Positions 48,619-55,417 of a stretch of 64,000 bases of DNA are shown in pieces. Position 1 is the first letter of the stretch; every line of letters starts with the position of its first letter. The notes under the pieces were generated by a model. That model saw nothing but the letters and a program-made list of their open reading frames with translations. It was not told the origin of the DNA and did not search any database. Source of the DNA: FEN-1219 sp039933105 (lineage in GTDB: Bacteria; Pseudomonadota; Gammaproteobacteria; Steroidobacterales; Rariloculaceae); the NCBI GenBank assembly GCA_039933105.1, contig JBDTOT010000005.1, forward strand, positions 62,001 to 126,000, written 5' to 3'. A program made the position numbers and the translations under genes.

Positions 48619-48810
48619 ATGGCAGTTCAGAAGAGCCGCAAGACGCCGTCCCGGCGTGACATGCGCCGCGCGCACGATAAGTTGACCGGCCCGACCTTGT
48701 CCACGGACGCCACGACGGGTGTGACGCATCGCCGCCACCATGTGACGGCCGACGGGTTCTACCGCGGCAAGAAGATTTTCGAAGTTCCGCAAGAAACCGA
48801 GCAAGAGTAG
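48619..48810 (+). CDS. rpmF: 50S ribosomal protein L32
   Basis: 63 aa. MAVQKSRKTPSRRDMRRAHD is the invariant L32 N-terminus; the C-terminus has THRRHHVTADGFYRGKKIF. No CxxC zinc motif is present, the usual C-minus form in gammaproteobacteria. GAGGAG precedes the ATG (TTTTCGAGGAGTATCGAAATG). It lies between yceD and plsX as in E. coli. Confidence 0.97.
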   Translation: MAVQKSRKTPSRRDMRRAHDKLTGPTLSTDATTGVTHRRHHVTADGFYRGKKIFEVPQETEQE

Positions 48811-48883
48811 GTCGTTCGGCCTCCGTGCCGCGAGCCACAGCTCCTCCGGTCTCCCTTAAACCGGACCCTGATTCCAGCCGCCG

Positions 48884-49897
48884 ATGAGTCGCAAGGTGAC
48901 AATTGCCTTGGACGCCATGGGCGGCGATCGCGGCCCCGCTGCCGTCGTGCCCGCAGCGCTCGCAACCCTCGAGCGCGACGATTCTGTGAGTCTTACGCTC
49001 GTTGGCCTGCCCGAAGTGCTGGAGCAGGCGAGGCGTGACGCGAAGGATCGCTACGGCTCGCGCCTCGGCTTCAAGCCGGCAACCGAAGTCGTGACGATGG
49101 ACGAGCCACCCGCGGATGCGTTGCGGCGCAAGAAAGATTCGTCGCTCCGCGGTGCCATCGAGCTCGTCAAGGAAGGGGCGGCTGATGCCTGCGTGAGCTC
49201 GGGCAATACCGGCGCGCTGATGGCGACCGCACGTTACGTGCTGAAGATGCTGCCCGGAATCGACCGGCCGGCGATCATCTCTGCCGTCCCGGGCCGCGAC
49301 CGGCCAACGTACATGCTCGATCTCGGCGCCAATGTCGATTGCACGCCGCAACACCTCGTGCAATTTGCGCTCATGGGTTCCGTCGTGGCGAGCGACATGC
49401 TCGACGTTGCTCGACCGCGCGTGGGCCTGCTGAATATCGGCGTCGAGGACATGAAGGGCAACGAAGTCGTCCGCGAGGCCGGCGAGTTGCTATCGAAGAG
49501 CGGTCTCAACTACATCGGCTTCGTCGAGGGCGACGGAATTTTTCATGCCGACGTCGACGTCGTCGTGAGCGATGGTTTCGTCGGCAACGTGGCGCTGAAG
49601 ACCATGGAAGGCGTGGCGAAGCTCATCGCGGCGTTTCTCAAAGAGGAGTTCCAGCGCAACGCGCTGCGCGGCGTGCAAGGGCTCATCGCGAAGTCCGCTC
49701 TCGAGGCGCTGAAGGAAAGGCTCGACGCCCGCCGCTACAACGGTGCTAGTCTCGTGGGGCTGAACGGCATCGTCATCAAGAGCCACGGATCGGCGGATCA
49801 GTTCGCATTCGAGAACGCCGTGAAAACGGCGATCGTGGAGGCTCGAAAGGGCATTCTCGTCCAGATCGGGCAACTCATAGAAAGCCAGCAGCACTAA
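48884..49897 (+). CDS. plsX: Phosphate acyltransferase PlsX
   Basis: 337 aa. Motifs: IALDAMGGDRGPAAVVPAAL, SSLRGAIELVKEGAADACVS, SGNTGALMATARYVLKMLPG, VGLLNIGVEDMKGNEVVREA and DVVVSDGFVGNVALKTMEG. It converts acyl-ACP to acyl-phosphate for phospholipid synthesis and associates peripherally with the membrane. The plsX stop and the fabH ATG overlap by one base (TAATG). Confidence 0.96.
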   Translation: MSRKVTIALDAMGGDRGPAAVVPAALATLERDDSVSLTLVGLPEVLEQARRDAKDRYGSRLGFKPATEVVTMDEPPADALRRKKDSSLRGAIELVKEGAADACVSSGNTGALMATARYVLKMLPGIDRPAIISAVPGRDRPTYMLDLGANVDCTPQHLVQFALMGSVVASDMLDVARPRVGLLNIGVEDMKGNEVVREAGELLSKSGLNYIGFVEGDGIFHADVDVVVSDGFVGNVALKTMEGVAKLIAAFLKEEFQRNALRGVQGLIAKSALEALKERLDARRYNGASLVGLNGIVIKSHGSADQFAFENAVKTAIVEARKGILVQIGQLIESQQH

Positions 49898-50859
49898 TGT
49901 ATTCGCGCATCATCGGCACCGGCAAATATCTGCCGGAGAAAATTCTGACCAACTTCGAGCTCGAGAAGATGGTCGATACCACCGACGAGTGGATCCGCAC
50001 GCGTACCGGCATCGAAAACCGGCATATCGCGGCCGACGACGAAGCGACGAGTGATCTCGCATACAAAGCGGGGCTCGCGGCGATCGAAGATGCCGGGCTC
50101 ACGGCCGCCGACATAGATTTCGTGCTCGTCGGTACTACGACGCCGGATCTGATCTTCCCGAATGTGGGTTGCCTCGTTCAGGAGAAGCTCGGAATCCGCG
50201 GCACGCCTGCGTTCAGTCTCGAAGCCGCGTGCTCCGGGTTCCTTTATGCGCTAGTCGTGGCCGATCAGTTCATTCGCAGCGGTCACGTGCGCCGCGCACT
50301 CGTGATCGGCGCAGAGACGATGTCGCGGATCATAGATTGGACGGATCGCGAGACTTGTGTGCTGTTCGGTGACGGCGCCGGGGCCGTGATTCTCGAGGCT
50401 GCTGACGAGCCGGGCATCCTCTACTCGACGCTCGGTGCAGACGGGCGTTATCGCGAGCTGCTGTACGCATCGAGCGGCGTGTCGACGCGCCACCGCGAGA
50501 ACAGCGATATCCCGGCGTTGCGAATGAAGGGCAATGAAGTCTTCAAAGTGGCCGTCAAGACGCTCGAGAGTCTCGTCGACGACGTCATCACGAAGAACAA
50601 TCTCGAGAAGGGCCAGATCGACTGGTTGATTCCGCATCAGGCCAACGTCCGCATCATCAATGCCATGGCCAAGCGCCTCGAGATGCCAATGGAGCGGGTG
50701 GTGCTGACCGTCCGAAACCACGGCAACACGTCTGCTGCCTCGGTTCCGATGGCGCTCGATACGGCGATCCGCGATGGTCGCGTCAAACGCGGTGATTTGC
50801 TGCTCCTCGAGGCTTTTGGCGGTGGCTTCACGTGGGGCGCGAGCCTGATTCGCTACTGA
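49897..50859 (+). CDS. fabH: 3-oxoacyl-[acyl-carrier-protein] synthase III
   Basis: 320 aa. The catalytic triad C112 (LEAACSGFLYAL), H247 (WLIPHQANVRI) and N277 (VRNHGNTSAASVP) is complete. KASIII condenses acetyl-CoA with malonyl-ACP to start fatty acid synthesis. In most relatives fabD-fabG-acpP-fabF follow; here the next gene is an L,D-transpeptidase, so the operon is truncated to yceD-rpmF-plsX-fabH. Confidence 0.95.
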   Translation: MYSRIIGTGKYLPEKILTNFELEKMVDTTDEWIRTRTGIENRHIAADDEATSDLAYKAGLAAIEDAGLTAADIDFVLVGTTTPDLIFPNVGCLVQEKLGIRGTPAFSLEAACSGFLYALVVADQFIRSGHVRRALVIGAETMSRIIDWTDRETCVLFGDGAGAVILEAADEPGILYSTLGADGRYRELLYASSGVSTRHRENSDIPALRMKGNEVFKVAVKTLESLVDDVITKNNLEKGQIDWLIPHQANVRIINAMAKRLEMPMERVVLTVRNHGNTSAASVPMALDTAIRDGRVKRGDLLLLEAFGGGFTWGASLIRY

Positions 50860-50907
50860 GTTTCAGGACCTGTCGACTGGTACTCTGCCTTCCAGGCCGG
50901 CGATCCG

Positions 50908-50913
50908 TATAAT
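50908..50913 (+). promoter_or_regulatory. TATAAT overlapping the L,D-transpeptidase start region
   Basis: A perfect -10 TATAAT (50908-50913) includes the first possible ATG (50912) and ends 7 nt before the second ATG (50921). Transcription would begin at about 50920, which favours ATG 50921 on a leaderless mRNA. No -35 box is evident. Confidence 0.45.
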
Positions 50914-51922
50914 GCTGCGGATGGCTTGCAGGCTCCTTTCAGTTTTGGTGCTGCTGACGCTGGGCACGACAGCCCGGGCGGCCGAGTATTGGGTGGCCGA
51001 TAACGAGGAAGTCGTCGGCGAGTTGCAGCACATCAAAGCGCGTTACGAAGACACGTTCGTCGCGCTAGCCAGAACCTACAACGTCGGCTTCGAATCGCTG
51101 CGTCGCGCTAACCCTGGCGTCGATGCTTGGGTGCCTGGCGAGGGCACGGAGATCACGATCCCGACGCAGTTCGTGCTGCCCCACGCGCCGCGCCGCGGTA
51201 TCGTGGTCAACGTCGCCGAGCTCAGGCTGTATTACTTCCCCGAGGATTCGGGCCCGCCGCCGGGCGGCGTAGCGCCAGGCTCGAGACGCGTCGTGACGCA
51301 TCCGATCAGCGTCGGTCGCATGGATTGGCACACTCCGCTCGGCATCACGAAGGTGACCAGCCGCGTGGCGAATCCGAGTTGGTACCCGCCGGACTCGATT
51401 CGTGCGGAGCACGCGGAACGGGACGACATCCTGCCGAGGATCGTGCCTCCGGGCCCGGATAACCCTCTCGGCAGCCATGCGCTGCGCCTCGGCTTGCCTG
51501 GCTACCTTATCCACGGCACGAATTTGCCGTCCGGCGTTGGTATGCGCGTCACTCACGGCTGTATCCGCATGTTCCCCGAGGACATCGAGGTAATGTTCAA
51601 GACGGTACCGATCGGCACTGTCGTGCAGATCGTGAATCAGTCGGTCAAGATCGGCTTTACGGCGGAAGGCGACTTGTACGTGGAGGCGCATCCACCGTTG
51701 CCTGAGAGCAACGTCGATGGCGAGAAGGTCGAAGCGGCGAACGCAGCCCTCGAAACGATTCAGGAATCACCGTTGACGGGGCTCACGCGCGCCTATGTGG
51801 CCGCCTCGGAGCAACGGCGCATCGATCTGCACTGGGATGTAGCAGAGCGGATCGCGCAACGCGGTCTCGGTATCCCCGAGTTCGTACCGGTCGAGGGCAG
51901 CGCGCCCATCGCCGGCAACTAA
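50912..51922 (+). CDS. L,D-transpeptidase (YkuD/ErfK family) with LysM-like N-terminus
   Basis: 336 aa from ATG 50912; the alternative ATG 50921 removes three residues. Signal peptide about 1-23 (LLSVLVLLTLGTTARA). A LysM-like module lies at about 43-88 (EDTFVALARTYNVGFESLRR, then ANPGVDAWVPGEGTEITIP). The YkuD catalytic domain is at about 96-240, with GYLIHGTNLPSGVG and the catalytic C217 in VTHGCIRMFPEDIE. Such enzymes make 3-3 peptidoglycan crosslinks or attach Lpp-type lipoproteins to peptidoglycan. The gene is immediately followed by a convergent Lpp-like lipoprotein gene, which fits the second role (inference). It is a likely ErfK/YbiS-type member. Confidence 0.9.
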   Translation: MLRMACRLLSVLVLLTLGTTARAAEYWVADNEEVVGELQHIKARYEDTFVALARTYNVGFESLRRANPGVDAWVPGEGTEITIPTQFVLPHAPRRGIVVNVAELRLYYFPEDSGPPPGGVAPGSRRVVTHPISVGRMDWHTPLGITKVTSRVANPSWYPPDSIRAEHAERDDILPRIVPPGPDNPLGSHALRLGLPGYLIHGTNLPSGVGMRVTHGCIRMFPEDIEVMFKTVPIGTVVQIVNQSVKIGFTAEGDLYVEAHPPLPESNVDGEKVEAANAALETIQESPLTGLTRAYVAASEQRRIDLHWDVAERIAQRGLGIPEFVPVEGSAPIAGN

Positions 51923-51944
51923 TACTCAAGATAGATGGGCAAAA

Positions 51945-51972
51945 AAAAGCCGCCAACGCATTGGCGGCTTTT
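51945..51972. terminator. Bidirectional intrinsic terminator
   Basis: AAAAGCCGCCAA / TTGGCGGCTTTT, a perfect 12-bp stem with a 4-nt loop (CGCA). On the minus strand it ends in eight T (lipoprotein gene); on the plus strand in four T (L,D-transpeptidase). Confidence 0.92.
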
Positions 51973-52015
51973 GAAAAACTGGATGCAGCCTAAGTAGGCA
52001 GTATCCCAGGGTTTC

Positions 52016-52315
52016 CTACTTCTTTTGGCGCTGCTCGAACATGCGATCGAGCTTCTGATTCGTCGCATCGCAGCACGCCTGGGCCGCTTGCGCAGCCGCA
52101 AGAGCCTGGTTCGCCGTGCTCTGTGCGCCCGAGGCAGCTTGCTGTGCCTGAGTAGCTGTGCGTTGCGCGCCATTCGCGGCGTTCTGCGCAGCTTCAGCAG
52201 TAGCACGTACCGCGTCGAGTTCTTCCTTGGTGACTGATTTCGCACAGCCGGTCACCATCGCGAAGCCGCCGACGAGCAACGCTGCTCGCATAGCAACCTG
52301 GATTTTTGTGGCCAT
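52016..52315 (-). CDS. Lpp/OprI-like alanine-zipper lipoprotein
   Basis: 99 aa. Lipobox VTGC with lipidated C24 (FAMVTGCAKSVTKEEL). The mature part is a long alanine-zipper coiled coil: LDAVRATAEAAQNAANGAQ, RTATQAQQAASGAQSTANQA and LAAAQAAQACCDATNQKLDR. This is the pattern of OprI/Lpp lipoproteins that link the outer membrane to peptidoglycan. The C-terminus ends EQRQKK with lysines, as needed for covalent attachment by an L,D-transpeptidase, and such an enzyme is encoded convergently next door. The CC pair near residue 80 is unusual. Usually a very highly expressed gene. Confidence 0.88.
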   Translation of the reverse strand: MATKIQVAMRAALLVGGFAMVTGCAKSVTKEELDAVRATAEAAQNAANGAQRTATQAQQAASGAQSTANQALAAAQAAQACCDATNQKLDRMFEQRQKK

Positions 52316-52355
52316 TGAGTACCCCTGACTTATTAATTAGTGACAAACCGTTGGC

Positions 52356-52384
52356 ATTATTTCCTAAAGCGCGCGTCACTGCAA
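52356..52384 (-). promoter_or_regulatory. Candidate promoter of the Lpp-like gene
   Basis: On the minus strand TTGCAG (52384-52379), 17 nt, AATAAT (52361-52356), giving a leader of about 35 nt with AGGGGT before the ATG at 52315. Confidence 0.4.
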
Positions 52385-52451
52385 TTTCAAAATGTTGCAC
52401 GCGTTGGGTGCACGTCGTCGTTTGCAGACATTGGAGATTTTCGACGAACCA

Positions 52452-52467
52452 TCGATTCGCGAATCGA
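52452..52467. repeat. 16-bp perfect palindrome between lpp-like gene and lexA
   Basis: TCGATTCGCGAATCGA is identical to its own reverse complement. It lies 58 nt upstream of the first LexA box and about 70 bp upstream of the lpp-like promoter. An operator for another regulator is possible. Confidence 0.45.
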
Positions 52468-52504
52468 GCGCGAGATCGGGTTTTCGAGTGCCGAAATCGA
52501 TGAC

Positions 52505-52559
52505 TTGACCCGACGCCATCTCAGGCTGTATATAGACACAGAACTGGCTTTATATACAG
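52505..52559 (+). promoter_or_regulatory. SOS promoter with two LexA boxes
   Basis: LexA boxes of the CTG-N10-CAG type: CTGTATATAGACACAG (52526-52541) and CTGGCTTTATATACAG (52544-52559), centres 18 bp apart. A -35 box TTGACC (52505-52510) is followed after 18 nt by TATATA (52529-52534), so the first box covers the -10 element. It should give autoregulated, DNA-damage-inducible expression of the downstream operon. Confidence 0.88.
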
Positions 52560-52569
52560 GTATCGAGAC

Positions 52570-53181
52570 ATGCGCGAGCTCACCCCAAGACAAAAGCAAA
52601 TTCTGATGCTACTTCAAAAAGTTATGCACGATACCGGCATGCCGCCGACGCGTGCGGAGATCGCCAAGACTTTGAAGTTTCGTTCGGTCAATGCGGCCGA
52701 AGAACATCTGCGGGCGCTCGAGCGGAAAGGTGTGCTCGAGCTCTTGCCCGGCACCTCGCGAGGTATTCGCCTCAAAGATTCCATGCGCGAGCAGATGGGG
52801 TTGCCCTTGGTGGGGCGTGTTGCCGCGGGTCAGCCGATCTTGGCCGAGGAACACATTGAAGCGCGTTATCAGATCGATCCATCCATGTTCAGAAAGCCAC
52901 CGCACTTCCTGTTGCGGGTTCACGGCATGAGCATGCGGGACGCGGGAATTCTGGATGGTGATCTGGTGGCCGTGCATCGCACACCGGATGTGCGTACTCG
53001 GCAAATCGTCGTAGCGCGTTTGGAAAACGAAGTCACGGTCAAGCGCTATCGGCAGGAAGGTCACCGTGTGTGGCTGATGCCTGAAAACCCCGACTTCTCA
53101 CCGATCCAGGTAGACCTGCGCGAGCAGTCATTAGCCATTGAGGGCGTTGTGGTCGGTGTCGTTCGCGATTCGATGAAGTGA
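52570..53181 (+). CDS. lexA: SOS-response transcriptional repressor LexA
   Basis: 203 aa. N-terminal winged helix MRELTPRQKQILMLLQKVM with PTRAEIAKTLKFRSVNAAEE, the self-cleavage bond A86-G87 in GRVAAGQPILAEE, and the S121/K158 dyad (LRVHGMSMRDAGI; EVTVKRYRQ). RecA-stimulated autocleavage relieves repression. It heads the imuA-imuB-dnaE2 cassette and binds the two boxes upstream. An additional lexA elsewhere is common in genomes that have this cassette. Start ATG 52570. Confidence 0.95.
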   Translation: MRELTPRQKQILMLLQKVMHDTGMPPTRAEIAKTLKFRSVNAAEEHLRALERKGVLELLPGTSRGIRLKDSMREQMGLPLVGRVAAGQPILAEEHIEARYQIDPSMFRKPPHFLLRVHGMSMRDAGILDGDLVAVHRTPDVRTRQIVVARLENEVTVKRYRQEGHRVWLMPENPDFSPIQVDLREQSLAIEGVVVGVVRDSMK

Positions 53182-53205
53182 TGGGTCAAACAGCCAAGCA
53201 CACCG

Positions 53206-53862
53206 GTGGATTGGAACGAATTGAATTCGCGCGTTTGGCGAGGCAGGGGTGCCGCTGCCGCACGCGCCGTCATTTCGACCGGCTTCCCGCCGCTAGATAA
53301 TTATCTGCCTGGCGGCGGTTGGCCCAAGGGCGCCATTACCGAAATACTCATCGACGGCTACGGCATTGGTGAACTCGCGTTGCTGATGCCGGCCATGGCA
53401 TCGCTGACACAATCCGCTCCGGCTAAAGCGAAGAAGTGGATCGCTTGGGTATCTCCGCCATTCGTGCCGTATGCGCCGGCTTTGCAGCAGCACGGCGTCG
53501 ACACCGAGTGCGTGCTGATGATTCATCCGGCGCACGGCAACAAGAGTCGTTTGTGGGCCGTTGAGCAGACGGTGCGTTCCGGATCGAGTGCCGGGGTATT
53601 GGCGTGGGTTGCAGATGCCGATGACGTGATTTTGCGGCGACTGCAGTTGGCCGCCGAAGATCAATCATGTTGGACAGTATTGTTTAGGCCACAGAGCGCT
53701 CGTCAGCAGCGCTCGCCCGCGGCATTGCGAATCATGCTGTCGCAGCATGCCGCCGTCACCCGGATTCAAATCCTGAAGTGTCGAGGCGGTCGTCCTGGAA
53801 TCGTCGATCTCGAGCGGCAGTTGCTTGCACCTCCCGTGCGATCGCTCAAGGCGCGTCAATAA
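53206..53862 (+). CDS. imuA: ImuA (SulA-like/RecA-like) translesion mutagenesis protein
   Basis: 218 aa from GTG 53206. Family motifs: STGFPPLDNYLPGGGWPKGA, ITEILIDGYGIGELALLMPA and GSSAGVLAWVADADDVILRR. It is a RecA-fold protein lacking a complete Walker A motif. In the lexA-imuA-imuB-dnaE2 cassette it supports error-prone lesion bypass with ImuB and DnaE2; its exact biochemical job is known mainly from mycobacterial ImuA' and Myxococcus work. It starts 24 nt after lexA. Confidence 0.92.
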   Translation: MDWNELNSRVWRGRGAAAARAVISTGFPPLDNYLPGGGWPKGAITEILIDGYGIGELALLMPAMASLTQSAPAKAKKWIAWVSPPFVPYAPALQQHGVDTECVLMIHPAHGNKSRLWAVEQTVRSGSSAGVLAWVADADDVILRRLQLAAEDQSCWTVLFRPQSARQQRSPAALRIMLSQHAAVTRIQILKCRGGRPGIVDLERQLLAPPVRSLKARQ

Positions 53863-53875
53863 GTGGTTGCACACC

Positions 53876-55405
53876 ATGGCGCGTTCCCTGCATTCCATCG
53901 AGCTCGATTCACCGGCGACCGCAGAGCCGCCTCGAGTCGATGCTCATCAAGCGCCCAATAAGCAGCGGCTATGGTTGGCGGCGTGTCTGCCGAATCTTGC
54001 GTTTGAAATCTCACAGAAGCCGGTTCTGCACACTCCCGCTGTCGTGGTCGAGCCGCAGCAGAGTCAACTTACGGTCATCGCGGTCAACGCGAGTGCGCAA
54101 GCCGCCGGCATCGAAACCGGCAGCAAGCTCAGCACGGCGTTCGCACTAGCGGCTTCCCTGCAAGCCTTCGAGCGCTCGCTACGGGCCGAGCGTGCGAGCC
54201 TCGAGTCGTTGGCGGGGTGGGCACAGGCACTTACTTCGCTGGTCAGCATCGAATCGCCGGAAAGCATGCTGCTCGAGGTGTCGGGGAGCTTGCGACTGTT
54301 CCGCTCGCTCGAAGCCATCAAAGCCAAGCTTGGCGAGGAGCTGACACGGCGCAGTTTCACATTTCGGCTCTGCGTGGCACCTACGGCAACCGCCGCGTTG
54401 TGGTTGGCGCGAGCGGCAGGCGCCGACGTGTTGTCGCCGCATGAGTTGACGGGTCGGCTGGGTGCGCTACCGCTTGCTGTCACCCGTTGGCCGCAACCCG
54501 CGCAGGAACTGTTGCGGGAGCTCGGTGTGCGAACCGTCGGCGAATGTGCTCGCTTGCCGCGCGACGGGTTTGCGCGGCGTATCGGCGTGGCCTACTTACA
54601 CGAGCTCGATCGAGCTTTCGGTCGGCAGGTCGAGGTGCGCGTAGGGTTCAATCGGCCGGTGAGCTTTCGCTCGAAGATCGAGCTCTTCGAAGAAAGCACC
54701 GATAGGGTCATTTTCCTTGAAGCCATCGAGCAAATGCTCGACGAGCTCAGCGCAGAGCTGCGCATGAAGCAGGCTCAAATCCGTGCCTTCAAGATAGGTT
54801 TCGAGCATTTGCATCGTGCGCCGACGATCGAGCAGTTCGATTTGCTCGAACCTTCTCACGACAAGGAGCAGTTGCTGCGCCTGATCAAAGACCGATTGGA
54901 ACGCTGCCAGTTGCCCGTGCCTGCCGTGGGAGTGCGTATTCGAACCGGGTTTCTGGTGCCGCTTACGATTCAAGCAGCGGATTTATTCGAGCGAGTGCCG
55001 GTAGGTACGCTGACGCGAGCATTGCTCGAACGGCTGCAGGAGCGGTTTGGCGCTGCCGCGGTGTATGCCGTCCGGCCTGTGGCCGAGCACCGCCCGGAAA
55101 AAGCGTGGGCGAAGCTGAACGGAGAGACGGAAGCCGGAGTTCGTAGCAGCGAATGGCTCGAGCCTCGAGACCGCCCATTGTGGTTGCTACAACGGCCCGT
55201 TCCTCTGGAATCGGCTGTTGCGCGCGATCACTACCGAGGCTCGATCGAGCTGTGTTCGGGACCCGAGCGCATCGAAAGCGGTTGGTGGGACGAGCAGGAC
55301 GTCGCTCGCGATTACTACACCGCTGTCAGTTCGCACGGGCAGAAGCTCTGGGTATTCCGCGACCGGCGTAGCCGCATTTGGCATCTGCACGGGTTGTTCG
55401 GTTGA
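53876..55405 (+). CDS. imuB: ImuB, catalytically degenerate Y-family polymerase homologue
   Basis: 509 aa from ATG 53876; an overlapping TTG at 53825 is an alternative. The Y-family palm/fingers region is recognisable (WLAACLPNLAFEISQKPVLH, then AAGIETGSKLSTAFALA, VEVSGSLRLF-like LLEVSGSLRLFRSLEA). The catalytic acidic residues of DinB are absent (LPNLAFE instead of the D-x-D site; SGSL instead of SIDE), as known for ImuB. The little-finger region and a C-terminal domain follow (PVSFRSKIELFEESTDRVIF; WLEPRDRPLWLLQRP; SSHGQKLWVFRDRRSRIWHL). ImuB acts as an adaptor that brings DnaE2 to the beta clamp. Confidence 0.92.
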   Translation: MARSLHSIELDSPATAEPPRVDAHQAPNKQRLWLAACLPNLAFEISQKPVLHTPAVVVEPQQSQLTVIAVNASAQAAGIETGSKLSTAFALAASLQAFERSLRAERASLESLAGWAQALTSLVSIESPESMLLEVSGSLRLFRSLEAIKAKLGEELTRRSFTFRLCVAPTATAALWLARAAGADVLSPHELTGRLGALPLAVTRWPQPAQELLRELGVRTVGECARLPRDGFARRIGVAYLHELDRAFGRQVEVRVGFNRPVSFRSKIELFEESTDRVIFLEAIEQMLDELSAELRMKQAQIRAFKIGFEHLHRAPTIEQFDLLEPSHDKEQLLRLIKDRLERCQLPVPAVGVRIRTGFLVPLTIQAADLFERVPVGTLTRALLERLQERFGAAAVYAVRPVAEHRPEKAWAKLNGETEAGVRSSEWLEPRDRPLWLLQRPVPLESAVARDHYRGSIELCSGPERIESGWWDEQDVARDYYTAVSSHGQKLWVFRDRRSRIWHLHGLFG

Positions 55406-55417
55406 GAGTCGTAACCG

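Noticed and set aside
52340..52606. 88-codon frame overlapping the lexA promoter
   Set aside because: It crosses both LexA boxes and the lexA start and has no ribosome binding site.
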